In this document: piece after piece, positions 45,201 to 53,686 of the stretch
Layout: each line of letters opens with the position of its first letter
How positions within the stretch are numbered: the first letter of the stretch is position 1
Assembly (NCBI GenBank): GCA_002633025.1
Contig: NMRB01000116.1
Span: 15,624 to 79,623 of the forward strand
Direction of reading: 5' to 3'
DNA: 64,000 nucleotides
Source: Notospermus geniculatus
Taxonomy: Eukaryota > Nemertea > Pilidiophora > Heteronemertea > Lineidae
The notes under the pieces: generated by a model
What the model was told of the DNA's origin: nothing
Databases searched by the model: none
What the model saw: only the letters and a program-made list of their open reading frames with translations
Made by a program: the position numbers and the translations under genes

Positions 45201-45502
45201 ATACAGCATGTTAGCGACCTAAAAGATGAAACAAAATATCCATCCACTATCACTTTGTTCTCCCCTTCTCCCTTACAGAGCCCTCGCATCAGCAGTTTGA
45301 CTCATTACCAACCTCCAAGGAGTTAACCCTCGTGGAGACGAGCTCCTCCGAACGTTCGGAACTCCAATGTGCCTTTCGCTGTGCGAATTGTCTTGGCTGT
45401 TACGAGTTCGCCTTCACGAACGGAAAGTGTTACCTGTACAATGGCACCGTCATTGAAGGCACACCAACCGTCCCTCGGCGATTTAAGAAGATCGGTTGGT
45501 AA
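39173..45502 (+). CDS. Lectin gene A: secreted F-type lectin with PAN/Apple-like tail (4 exons)
   Basis: Joining 39173-39257, 42621-42842, 44532-44741 and 45279-45502 gives an open frame of 246 residues. Every intron is GT-AG and phase 1. Residues 1-20 form a signal peptide (hydrophobic VVLLVLLSLVSS). Residues about 31-172 are an F5/8-like FTP (fucolectin) domain: ASKAVDGNAN, PPWWFVDL, ITIVNRADDYG, GRYVGVKL and LSLCEVMVYG. The fucose-site residues H69, R98, D100 and R105 (R-x-D-x4-R) are present; the H-to-R spacing of 28 is longer than the usual 24. Residues 203-223 are Cys-rich (C-x3-C-x2-C-x2-C-x9-C), PAN/Apple-like, with an N-G-T sequon at 227. By family it should be a secreted fucose-binding protein, possibly immune. 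Expression is untested. Confidence 0.85.
39297..39716. mobile_element. ~420-bp long-TIR MITE in intron 1, 40 bp after the exon 1 donor
   Basis: TATATCGGGTGTCCC and GGGGACACCCGATATA are the ends. Arms of about 200 bp include AGTGAACCGCTTTTTGACAA, AATTTTTCACAGAGTAACCT and GACATGCTGTTTTGAATTTG. TA duplication and CGGGTGTCCC ends suggest a Tc1/mariner-related source. It is absent from genes B and C. Confidence 0.8.
39783..41760. mobile_element. Array of seven abutting MITEs
   Basis: Elements lie at about 39783-40054, 40058-40301, 40306-40548, 40553-41101, 41107-41266, 41271-41512 and 41517-41760. Each begins GGGCTCCGCACACTGGCGA, GGGCGGCGCACACGAGCGAC or a close variant and ends with the inverse. 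Junctions are only three to five bases of TAA/TTAA type. Cores share GACTACTACGTCGCCTGC and ATCACTGATC. The fourth is longest and richest in GGTCG/CGACC. All are in intron 1 of gene A and none is in B or C. They encode no transposase. Confidence 0.85.
42189..42580. mobile_element. 392-bp MITE, TTA target duplication, 41 bp before exon 2
   Basis: GGGCCGTATTCAAAAAGGGT and its inverse are the ends, with TTA at 42186-42188 and 42581-42583. Gene C has the uninterrupted site (CATAAATGCTTTC, about 58333). Two further hairpins are nested inside: AAGGAGTTAGACG.. (42225-42478) and GACGCGTGTAAC.. (42485-42556). Confidence 0.8.
42621..42842 (+). CDS. Gene A exon 2 (FTP lectin, N-terminal half)
   Basis: The acceptor is CTTCAAG at 42614-42620. 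The 222-nt exon encodes residues 30-102 and half of Gly 103, ending VNRADDYG. It holds the ASKAVDGNAN calcium-loop-like segment, the histidine of CTHTD, PPWWFVDL and the R and D of the fucose motif. The donor is ATG|GTAAGT. Confidence 0.85.
42855..43274. mobile_element. ~420-bp element with ~55-bp TIRs, 12 bp after the exon 2 donor
   Basis: GGCCGATTTAATAGACGTTT and the inverse bound it, and the arms run to CCACCAAAAATGGATAG. The core is a minisatellite (42906-43110) of GAAAGGCATGAGAAAAGTGT with about eight variant units. Gene C (about 58601-58615) reads through without it. The target duplication is short (CTTGG or TTG). Confidence 0.75.
43334..43467. mobile_element. 134-bp MITE, TA target duplication (family of 27703)
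   Basis: GAGTTTTTTCGCAAAGCCCC and the inverse ending CGCGAAAACTCCC are flanked by TA at 43332-43333 and 43468-43469. GGCGTTGGCGTTGGCGTTGG shows local expansion of a 6-bp unit. Confidence 0.85.
43894..44307. mobile_element. Foldback element in gene A intron 2 carrying a copy of the exon 3 acceptor
   Basis: Arms built from CTGCGTTGATTCAATGTGCC, GATCCACTGTGCCCCTGCAG and CCTACCGGTCGTGTTA return inverted on the right. The loop (about 43992-44058) is ~57 bp closely matching the intron-exon 3 boundary at 44494-44555, including CTTTTTCAGGTTCGCGTC. From this mimic acceptor (44039) the frame GSRRTDFDRED stops within 15 codons. The right arm is interrupted by the MITE 44138-44278. Confidence 0.8.
44138..44278. 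mobile_element. 141-bp MITE, TTA target duplication
   Basis: GGGCGGGTATACACTACACG and the inverse are flanked by TTA at 44135-44137 and 44279-44281. Gene B shows the empty site CGGTTACCCGGG at about 50696. Confidence 0.9.
44330..44469. mobile_element. 140-bp MITE, same family, TTA target duplication
   Basis: This is a second copy of the preceding element, 50 bp downstream in the same orientation, with TTA at 44327-44329 and 44470-44472. Gene B lacks it. It ends 62 bp before exon 3. Confidence 0.9.
44532..44741 (+). CDS. Gene A exon 3 (FTP lectin, C-terminal half)
   Basis: The acceptor is GACTTTTTCAG and the exon starts GTTCGCGTC, completing G-S-R so that R105 finishes the R-x-D-x4-R motif. 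It encodes residues 104-172 with three Cys (LCYRH, LRCRG, LCEV), ending GILSLCEVMVYG as in other fucolectins. The donor is GGAA|GTAAGT. It is conserved at 210 nt in all three genes. Confidence 0.85.
44866..45127. mobile_element. hAT-like MITE in intron 3
   Basis: CAGAGGCGTAGCTGG and the inverse GCTAGCTACGCCCCTG resemble the CAG..CTG ends of hAT elements. Orthologous copies are at 51149-51430 and 60422-60685, so the insertion predates the gene triplication. C9-C10 homopolymers lie near both ends. Confidence 0.7.
45279..45502 (+). CDS. Gene A exon 4 (PAN/Apple-like tail)
   Basis: The acceptor is CTCCCTTACAG. It encodes residues 174-246 and a TAA stop. A Thr/Ser/Glu-rich linker (KELTLVETSSSERSE) precedes the block C203, C207, C210, C213, C223 with GCYEFAFTNGKCYLYNGT, which resembles PAN/Apple modules. 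It keeps one residue (W246) more than B and C, where TGG is TGA. Confidence 0.8.
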
Positions 45503-46296
45503 CAGACTTATCAACCTTCGGGCAGCTTCGTATGTTCCCGGTGAAACGCCAACCACAAAGCAATCACTGCCTCTTTAACGTCAACATCAATGGGGAACCC
45601 GCATGACAAACTGAAATAATAGATGGCGCAGCGAGTATAAGATCCGAATGACGTACTGACGTCACTTTTTTTAGCTGTGACGTCGAGCCGTCAAAAAATT
45701 GTATACTTTTTTCTACACAATTTTCGGGGATTCGCAAAAAACATGAATATTGGATTCCCTTGGCATTTCTGACAAAACAAAGCAGTGATATGTGGAGAAC
45801 TTCGATTAATGAAACAGCCGTGTAATTTAATCAAAATTGAACCAAACAGAGTGGTTTATTTTGGGTCAAGAAGTAAATGGAAATACTGTTAGAAAATAGA
45901 AGCTTACGGGTCTTACACTGACAGCGCCACGTCGTGGCGTTTAGTTCGCGGATTCCTCATTGATTAAGTTTTCTTTTTAAATCAGCCCACAAGCACCGAA
46001 ACATTCACAAACAAAAGTGTAGTCCCACCATGCCACCGTGGAGAATCGTCAGCGCATTCGCCGAGTTTTTCAAGTGGCAGCACTGTGCTCCGAGTCGGAA
46101 CATGGCGGCTGTGTCACATATTGATGTGTGTGTTGCCGACTAAAACGCGAAAGATGGAGAGTTTCGGTCGAGGTGAGCGAGTTAAAGTAAATTCGAGGAT
46201 GATCTAGTGATAATTTGCAATAGAAAAAGNGGAAACATCATACCAGGTGAGAACATTCTTTGTGGTATTTTTAATGAGATATGACCCAAAGTACGT
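45503..46296. other. 3' flank of gene A
   Basis: Homology to the 3' flank of gene B continues for about 60 bp after the stop. No AATAAA is close by. A single N lies at 46230. No further gene was found. Confidence 0.5.
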
Positions 46297-46690
46297 TTTT
46301 CAAGATGGAAGACTGGCGGCCACATTTGAATTCCATTATGCGGCTGAATTTTGCTACATAGGGTATCTAGATACATATAACCAATGTAGGGTAACAATAT
46401 TGTAGCTGCTGTAGTTTAGGCAATGTGAGCCAAATTCCCTTTTTTCAATATGGCAGCCTGGCGGCCATATTTGAAGTGCAAAAAAGCTAAAATTTGGCAA
46501 ACATGTAGAAGGTATCTATCTAGGCCTATATACATATTCATATCAAGTTACTACATTCTAGCTGCTGTTGTTCATGCGATATCGGCTAAATTCCCGTTTT
46601 CAAGATGGCCGACTGGCAGTCATATTTGAAGTCGAAAACTGTGAATTTTTTGTATGCATGGAGGGTACCTAGATCCATAAAATTTTGCTG
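46297..46690. repeat. Degenerate ~150-bp tandem repeat, three units
   Basis: TTCAAGATGGAAGACTGGCG-like starts at about 46299, 46444 and 46600. Each is followed by CATATTTGAA, GGTATCTAG and GTAGCTGCTGT segments. Confidence 0.8.
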
Positions 46691-46960
46691 CCATCTTTTG
46701 GCGATAAAGAAATTTCTCTCACATTGCTCGCAGCGCCATCTGGTCGATTAGTTCCGCGAGTTTCTTACGTTATTATTTCGAATGGTATGCAACATCTACG
46801 TTTTTTAATGCAGCGGTTAACAAACTTAATGAAGTGGGAATGAATAAGCTACAACGAATGGTTTATGGAACATCATTAATGCATACATGTATCTTACTAC
46901 TGTTTATTTTGTCTTCTAAGAATATATATATTAGATTACTGTGGCTGATCAATTCCTTTC

Positions 46961-48349
46961 CATGTACACCTATTATGCAGACCAGTGACCGTAAACTCAA
47001 AGAGGTAGAATGACGATGTTTATGATGATCAAGATTAGACACAACGGAAGTTCCACTTCGGCCTATTTCACCAGTCACTCACTATACGTAGACTTCTGGT
47101 TGTAACACCTAACGTTGGTCCTTAAATCTTATTTCATGACATGTGAGAAGAGGTGATAATTCAAACGTTACATTTTGGCAGGAAAACACTGTCATATACA
47201 AATGTGACACATTTCATTTGTTTATAATTTCTACAAATCTTAAGATTTTTCAAAATCCTTTCAGCCAGAGATGGGCCATAGCCGTAAGTTTTTGCCCTGA
47301 AAAGCGCTCTTGAAAAGACGAACCGGTTTCTGAGTTATTTCAATAATTGATAATAGGCATGTTTCACAAGCCCGACGAAACACTAAGTACGAAATACGAA
47401 ATTGAACTTCTCTTTAATGACGTAATGTATTTCATGAGATGGTTGGTACCACAAAATCGCCTGCTGCAAGAGCGTCTTTTTGCGCATGACGTTAGACCGA
47501 TAAGAGTTACAGTGTATTTTTAACTTTGAACTTCATCTTTCTTATCGACTTCGGTCATACGCAGTGGAAATTTAAAAATTCAAAATGCACCGTCTCTCGG
47601 TCTTACATGATATGCTAAAAGAAACACTGGTAGCAGGGACAATTGTGGTACCAACCATCTTCAGAAATACATTAGGTCCTGGAAATGAAGTTGTATTTCG
47701 TATTTCATACTTCGTCAGATTTGCGAAACCTCCCTATTATGTTTGATCCAAGCTCCTCGCCGCTGAATCACCGCTGCCACTCCCACGTTGAAATTGTCCA
47801 TTACTCTCCCTAACATGTCTCTTGGACGTGTGCGGGGTGTCTTGTGGACAAAGGTGGACCACTATGGTTCTTATTGTTGTTGGTCACACTGCCAGTGTCT
47901 CAAAACTTCTCCAACAAGCATTTGATTGCATTCCGAGACGATATTTCCCTTCCAGGAAAGTCACGACGAAAATGTCTCTGGGTCAAGATTACAGATTTGG
48001 TCGAAAAGTAATGCTCAACGATTTTTGTCCGCTCTGCCACTGATAATAATTGATATCCATACTGCTACAGATAAAACTTATAGCTGTACTCTATAACTCA
48101 TCAGAAAATCAAGAGGTAGACTTAATTTTTGTGGAAATGTCAGATAAACAAAATGTGTCACATTTTGGTGGACCACCCTGTATTTCACATTTTGGTCTGA
48201 CAATTTCGGTAACGGACCACCTACCTATGTGGACCACTTGCTCCAGTCCCGTGTGTGGTCCACTTACCGAGGTTCCACTGTATTTAATGCTGCTGCAATT
48301 TAGCAATAAAAACGATTTCTGGTGCTAAATAATTAAAACTTTCGTACGA
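46961..48349. other. ~1.4-kb insertion in the 5' flank of gene B
   Basis: It separates two blocks that are adjacent before genes A and C. It contains an inverted-repeat element at 47351-47741 and a fragment with ATTTTGGTGGACCACC and GTGGTCCACTTACCGAGG (48160-48285). No coding frame was recognised. Confidence 0.6.
47351..47741. mobile_element. ~390-bp inverted-repeat element (family of 29060)
   Basis: Ends near CACTAAGTACGAAATACGAA and TTTGCGAAACCTCCC. The interior is collinear with 29060-29456, sharing GAGATGGTTGG and CTGCTGCAAGAGCGTC. It lies about 800 bp upstream of gene B. Confidence 0.75.
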
Positions 48350-48533
48350 TTGTTTGTGGCTTCATCATACTTGTTTCGCCTCCGCGGACGACAGACCGAT
48401 ACTGCCAATCCGTAGAAACAATGAAATAACATCAACCACAGTCTGGGAACAGAGTGTTGACGATCAGCATTTTGACGAATTTATGAATCTTTTTTGTTTC
48501 CATCTGTCCATGTCACGCTGTTGTTGGTCAGCC

Positions 48534-48618
48534 ATGACTTCAATGGAAGGTATTATCGTTCTGTTTGTGTTATTATCATTGGTGTCGTCTTGCCGGTTAC
48601 AATGTGTAAACGAGGGCG
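48534..48618 (+). CDS. Gene B exon 1 (signal peptide)
   Basis: ATG at 48534, donor GCG|GTAAGT. The length (85 nt) equals gene A. The predicted leader is MTSMEGIIVLFVLLSLVSSC. Confidence 0.8.
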
Positions 48619-51600
48619 GTAAGTTTAGAACCCGTAATTTCGTACACCCGTTGTACTACATGTACACATCCGAAAACTCGCAAATTTTCGACCCCGTTTG
48701 GGGTCTTCCTCAGGCACTTTACAGTAGAGATTCCAGAAAAGACTGCAAAAAAGATTCCAGTCTTTTCTGGAATCTCTACTGTAAAGTGGCTGAGGAAGAC
48801 CCCAAACGGGGTCGAAAAAATTTGCGAGGTTTCGGAGACGACTTCTGTTTTGTATCACTTTGTGTGTCGTTCTTTGTGCTTTTTATTGGATACCCGTACT
48901 ACACGCATTATTTTATAGGCGCCGGTCACCCAACCAAGTAGTGCTCAACGTTGCTTACTTCTAGCTCGGACGCCAAAGCTTCAACCACGAGGCCATAAAT
49001 GAAATTCTCCATGGCCGGGGGGGGGCGATGTAGTGTAACCTTCATCCAGTTCTGGAATTTGCAACCAAAAATGCTTTCAATTTTACGGAATCTGTTTGAC
49101 TTTGCACTTCAAGGTCCGAATTTGGCAAAGGGGAGAGACACAGGACAATCGAGCACGTACCATAAGGGCGAGGCATCAAAGGCTGTAGACGGCAACGCAA
49201 ACCCGAGCAGAGTTAGCGACTACTCTTGCACACATACTGACCAGGGCTTGCAAACTCCTCCATGGTGGTTTGTCGACTTGAGGAGTCCACATTACATCTA
49301 CACTATAACCATAGTCAATAGAGCGGAAAATCATGGTACGTAAGTTGGTGTAGTGGTTCGGGCCACCGCCTACGAGCGGTCAGAGGGTCCCGGGTTCGAA
49401 TCCCACTGTGGCGTGAGACTTTGGACAAGTCTCTTTGCCTCACCGGCCTCTCTCCACCCAGGTGTATAAATGGGTACCGGTCGGAAATGCTCGGATTGTA
49501 GCGCTGAATGAGCAGCTCATCTGAGTTCTACTGAAAGGTTTTAGGATAGACTGGGGTTGAAGTGTAAAGTCGGATGACACCTCTACCGTTGTTGATATCA
49601 GACTATAAACCCAAACTTTAACTTTGTATCTGCACCTATTCGTTTCTATGGGAGTTTACAACCGGAAATAAACATTGTTACATAATATAAAACGTTGTTA
49701 GTCATCATCTGTTGCCGTTGTGATGTTATGCTAGAAATCATTTCGTGGTGTCCTCAGATAACGTGCTTTGAAAATTCACGCTTAAATAAACCTCAGCTAT
49801 CATGAATAAAGTACATGTAACACCAGAAAATATTGAGAAAAAGTCGTTTTTAGCTCAAAGGTAAAAAGGCCAGGCCCTAAATTCTTTGCTAATCATTACA
49901 CTATTCCAAGATATGGAACAGGGCTATTCATAAAGCCTGGCTGGGCTAAGTTACTTGCTGAAGTGCCCAGTTTGTACAGACCAATGTACACAACTAGCAA
50001 CCAATCAAGCTAGCAAGGTTTTATGAATATCGGCCCCAGAGTCCAAAATTTTAACATATTCAGGTGAAATAAAGAAAAAATGATTCTCATCCTGGTAGTG
50101 GCTGGTGTTTGCACACATTATAAGCAATATAGAAGAATGAATGTACACATGGATGATCAATTTTCACATTTTGACAAGCAGAACCGTTTTTTGCTATCAT
50201 GTAGCAACCACTTATCAGATAGCAGTATTTAGTGAAGTATCATTTAGACTCCCGGAAAGTCATAATCATTTTACCATATTTACATAAATGTAGAATATCC
50301 TGTTTGTTGAATTTTAAGCTCGAGGGCCATGCCGTTGTTATTTTCTAATGAAATTGCAGTAAGCATTGGTGCTGCATTGGCAGTTGTAATCCTATGTTGT
50401 TTCATTGAAATTATATGCATTGTTTTCGTGAAAAAAATGTTCAAGGAACTGATTCACCATTTACATGTATTGTCTCTGCGTTGATTCAATATGCCCTGGC
50501 AACTGATCCACTGTACCCCTGCAGCCATCGGGGCACAGTGGCCTACCGGTCGTGTTAAGAATACCGATCGTCTCTATCAAAAAGGATGGGTTATATTCGG
50601 AAAAAATGCGTCTTTTTCAGGTTCGCGTCGTAAAGATTTTGATAGAGAGGATTCCCGGCTACTGTGCCCTGATCGCTGCAGGGGCACAGTGGATCGGTTA
50701 CCCGGGCACATCGAATCAAAGCAGAGAAGAGATTTGGTGAATCATTTACTTGAACTTTTTTCACAGTGACGGTGGTTTATATTCGAAAAAATGGGACTTT
50801 TTCAGGTTCGCGTCTTAAAGATTTTGATGTGATCATTTCTGATACTGAACCGCCTGGTGGGTTCTCAGAGGGGAAACTATGCTATCGTCACGAAGGCACT
50901 TCGCAGGATGGCCAGGTTTACAAGCTTCCCTGTCGTGGCGCTGCTGGGCGCTATGTCGGGGTCAAACTTCGAAGTGCAGGCATCTTGAGCCTTTGTGAAG
51001 TGATGGTATACGGAAGTAAGTTTGCTTCTCAGAAGAATTGCCTATTTCCAGCTACTAGGAATTCCCTCCAGATATTCTCACCAGACTCAATCAGTGACGG
51101 GTCGTCTGTGATGACTCTAGGATTATCATTGACGCCAAACGGCCAAAGCAGAGGCGTAGCTAGCTTTTATTGCCTGGGGGGCAAAATTGATTGAGTCTGG
51201 AGGGCGAAGTGGAGGGGGTCTGGGAGTCCTCCCCCAGAAAAAAACCCTGAAAATCTACATTCTCTCAGATGCATTTTCCCCACATCTGACACCACAATAA
51301 CTTGGCTTGAAGAGAGAAAATGACCTTTTAGACGAAAAATAGCTTTGTCCCTATTTGCTCGAGGGGGGAGGGGCAGGGGCAGGGGCAGGGGCATTTGCCC
51401 CCCCCCCCCCCCCCGTTAGCAACGCCCCTGCAAAGCATTCGTGGTTATCTGTAGTCGTACACTAAAATGCCTGAACATCATTGGTCAGCGCAGCACTATG
51501 GCAATACAGCAGGTTAGCGACCTAAAAGATGTGAAAATATCCATCCACCATGACTTCATGTTCTCCCCTTCTCCTTTACAGAGCCCTCGCATCAGCAGTT

Positions 51601-51802
51601 TGACTCATTACCAACCTCCAAGGAGTTAACACTCGTGGAGACGAGCTCCTCCGAACGTTCGGAACTCCAATGTGCCTTTCGCTGTGCGAATTGCCTTGGC
51701 TGTGACGAGTTCGCCTTCACGGACGGAAAGTGTTACCTGTACAACAGCACCGTCATTCAAGGCACACCAACCGTCCCTCGGCGATTTAAGAAGATCGGTT
51801 GA
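48534..51802 (+). CDS. Lectin gene B: secreted F-type lectin with PAN/Apple-like tail (4 exons)
   Basis: Joining 48534-48618, 49114-49335, 50806-51015 and 51582-51802 gives 245 residues with the same phases as gene A. The signal peptide has IIVLFVLLSLVSS. In the FTP domain the histidine (CTHTD), PPWWFVDL, GRYVGVKL and LSLCEVMVYG are kept, but the fucose motif reads R-A-E, the aspartate being replaced by glutamate, and the next residues are N-H-G-S-R. This may weaken or change sugar binding. The tail has GCDEFAFTDGKCYLYNST with a sequon. The exon 2 donor is GTACGT, not GTAAGT. The introns are the shortest of the three genes. Confidence 0.85.
48670..48834. mobile_element. Hairpin in gene B intron 1
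   Basis: Arms of about 75 bp (CGACCCCGTTTGGGGTCTTC, CACTTTACAGTAGAGATTCC and so on) surround a loop of about 13 bp. It starts about 50 bp after the exon 1 donor and occupies a third of the intron. Confidence 0.85.
49114..49335 (+). CDS. Gene B exon 2 (FTP lectin, N-terminal half)
   Basis: The acceptor is CACTTCAAG and the exon is 222 nt. It encodes EASKAVDGNANPSR, CTHTDQGLQTPPWWFVDL and TITIVNRAENHG. The R-x-D position is E. The donor is ATG|GTACGT. Confidence 0.85.
49343..49623 (+). mobile_element. tRNA-derived SINE, ~8 bp after the gene B exon 2 donor
   Basis: A-box-like TGGTGTAGTGG and B-box GGTTCGAATCC form a tRNA-like head. The body has CTCTCCACCCAGGTGTATAA and ATGGGTACCGG, and the tail is AAACCCAAACTTTAACTTT. 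The CCACCCAGGTGTATAAATGG body resembles SINE central domains shared by distant invertebrates (from memory, to be verified). Gene C is uninterrupted here. Confidence 0.8.
49624..50473. other. Remainder of gene B intron 2, 5' part
   Basis: This is homologous intron sequence shared with A (43480-43890) and C (58630-58960). No other element was recognised. Confidence 0.5.
50474..50726. mobile_element. Foldback element in gene B intron 2 with exon 3 mimic
   Basis: This is the ortholog of 43894-44307 without the TTA-MITE. The mimic acceptor TCTTTTTCAG ends at 50620. From 50621 the phase-correct frame runs 49 codons (GSRRKDFDREDSRLLCPDRC and on) to TGA at 50767-50769, passing through the right arm and the 3' end of the intron. 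If spliced from exon 2 it would restore R-x-(D/E)-x4-R but replace the rest of the lectin domain. Confidence 0.75.
50806..51015 (+). CDS. Gene B exon 3 (FTP lectin, C-terminal half)
   Basis: The acceptor is ACTTTTTCAG, 210 nt, donor GGAA|GTAAGT. It is nearly identical to A; changes include R to P (KLPCRG) and LRSAG. Confidence 0.85.
51149..51430. mobile_element. hAT-like MITE in gene B intron 3
   Basis: Ortholog of 44866-45127. GGGGCA is expanded (four times) near 51370 and followed by a C run of about 18. Confidence 0.7.
51582..51802 (+). CDS. Gene B exon 4 (PAN/Apple-like tail)
   Basis: The acceptor is CTCCTTTACAG. The five Cys are conserved, with GCDEFAFTDG in place of GCYEFAFTNG. It stops at TGA 51800-51802. 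Confidence 0.8.
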
Positions 51803-52152
51803 TAACAGACTTATCAACCTTCGGGCAGCTTCGTATGTCCCCGGAGCACTGATATTGACACGTTAACCACACAGCAATCACTGCCTCTTTATTGCCCACA
51901 TCAATAAGCCTTTTCACGAATAGCAGCGCGCAAGGAATTATGGGAATGAATTACGTAATGCGCATGCGCGACATATGCGTTGTGGCAACGAAAAGACAGA
52001 GACAAAGCCACTGGTCCTGGAGTTATCGCACTTTTTGTGTTTTCGGTTTCGACCACCTGTGGCCAAGCCAAGAATCGAATCGGACCGGAACTTAGAGCAT
52101 GTAGAGAGTTTCAGATCATTAGCCCCAGCTGTCACAAAACGTGCCTTGCTAA

Positions 52153-52530
52153 AGGCCTGTGTACACTATCAACATTTCAAGACACATGTCGGGACACATG
52201 TGTCCAACACACCGTGTTGCTTGAAATGTTGACAGTGTGTACAGAGCAAAAATATTAGCAACATGTGTCCCAGCATGTGTCCCGACATGTCGTAAATTAA
52301 TTGCAGAATCAATTTTTTGGCGACATGTGTCCAAGCTCTGTCCAATCAGAAATCACGTTCAAGTCAGCTGATCTACTGACTGTAGTCATCTCCTATCAAA
52401 ACACTGCTTTCCCTCTCCGTGTCGCAACATGTGTCCCGACATGTGTCTAGTGTATACAGGGGCAAAATTTCTGTGTTGGACACATGTGTCCCGACATGTG
52501 TCTTGAAATGTTGATAGTGTACACAGGCCT
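52153..52530. mobile_element. 378-bp MITE, TAA target duplication
   Basis: AGGCCTGTGTACACTATCAA and its inverse are flanked by TAA (52150-52152 and 52531-52533). ACATGTGTCC/GGACACATGT words fill both arms, giving a long self-complementary structure. Confidence 0.9.
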
Positions 52531-52617
52531 TAAGGGACCACAACGGACGCTACACCACGACAGTAGCTCACCCGGTGAGCTTAAAACTGCTGTGTATTTT
52601 AAATAAAGTGACCTTAA

Positions 52618-53159
52618 AGTCCAAGTTGCATCTCAAAATTGACTGCACAGATTATTACTGAAGTGTATAGAATGCACAAATACGCATACTTTGTTTTTTG
52701 TTTCATCAAATTCGGACGAGTAGTTTGGAAAATATCCCGGAATATGTGTGTGAAAATGCCAGTGCTATTTTTCGTACAGTCAGGAACCAGCCAGGTCGAA
52801 AATGTTAATTTATGCATGATGTCATTTCAGGTATACATGTAAATGAAATTAAATCTGAGCCGTCCAACATGAAAATAAAGTTTATTTTCATTTGCATATT
52901 TACTAACAGACAAATTTCTGACTTTATTCTTTCACATGAATAGTTGCCCAGGTTCATTACAGCACTAAAATGCATGCTCATTATGCAAGTTCCTGAGATG
53001 ACGTCATCAAATGAGGCCCAACATTCCCCTCTGACCAAATCCATTAAATTTGTCATAACTTTTTGCAATTGGAATTTTTCAATGAAACAAAAAGCATCTT
53101 GATCAGTATTATATCCCGTAACTTTCTTAAGCTGTAAAAAAGTAGGCGCAACTGGGACT
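52618..53159. mobile_element. 542-bp MITE, TTAA target duplication
   Basis: AGTCCAAGTTGC and the inverse GCAACTGGGACT are flanked by TTAA (52614-52617 and 53160-53163). A possible relic frame on the minus strand (52805-53284) shows no family motif and extends beyond the element, so it is not called. Confidence 0.75.
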
Positions 53160-53610
53160 TTAAGGGCATCCAGTAGAATTTTTATTAAGTACATGTATTG
53201 AATTGTATTGAATTTTACGGTATTTTCAATAGTGTTAGGAGAGTGCAAGTCAAGTGGAGGTGTCATAGCCTGGTGAAGGTCCAAAAAATGCTTGCCTGAT
53301 ACGTACGGTACTTCAACGGATCAAGAAGTAGTTTTCAGTATACATTGAAAAAACTGCTTAAAGAATAGCTGATTACTCCGGCAAATCTAATGTTTACTAT
53401 TTCTGTGCTTTAAAAATAATTCTTTTTCATGAGAAGTCATTAAAAAATTGCGAGTAATCGATTGAAGTTGCATCGTGTTTATTTCGCCTGCATGGACGAC
53501 ATAAAGGTACTTTGCCGAAGCGGATGATCAATGAAATAACGTTAACCACAGTATGACAACAGAACTGGCAGCAAGGGTGTTGATGATCAGAATTTTGACG
53601 AATTTTCACC

Positions 53611-53686
53611 ATGGAAAGTATCGTCGTTCCGTTTGAGTTATTATCATTGGTGTCATCTTGCCTGTTACAATGTGTAAACGAGGGCG
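53611..53686 (+). CDS. Gene C exon 1 (weak signal peptide)
   Basis: ATG 53611, 76 nt, donor GCG|GTAAGT. It is nine bases shorter than in A and B because the first ATG is lost. Confidence 0.7.

Noticed and set aside
48354-48941. 195-codon frame containing gene B exon 1
   Set aside because: It reads through the GTAAGT donor into a hairpin in intron 1. Paralogs support splicing at 48618.
52805-53284. 159-codon minus-strand frame
   Set aside because: It overlaps a TTAA-flanked MITE and continues past its border. Composition is unremarkable and no family motif was seen.
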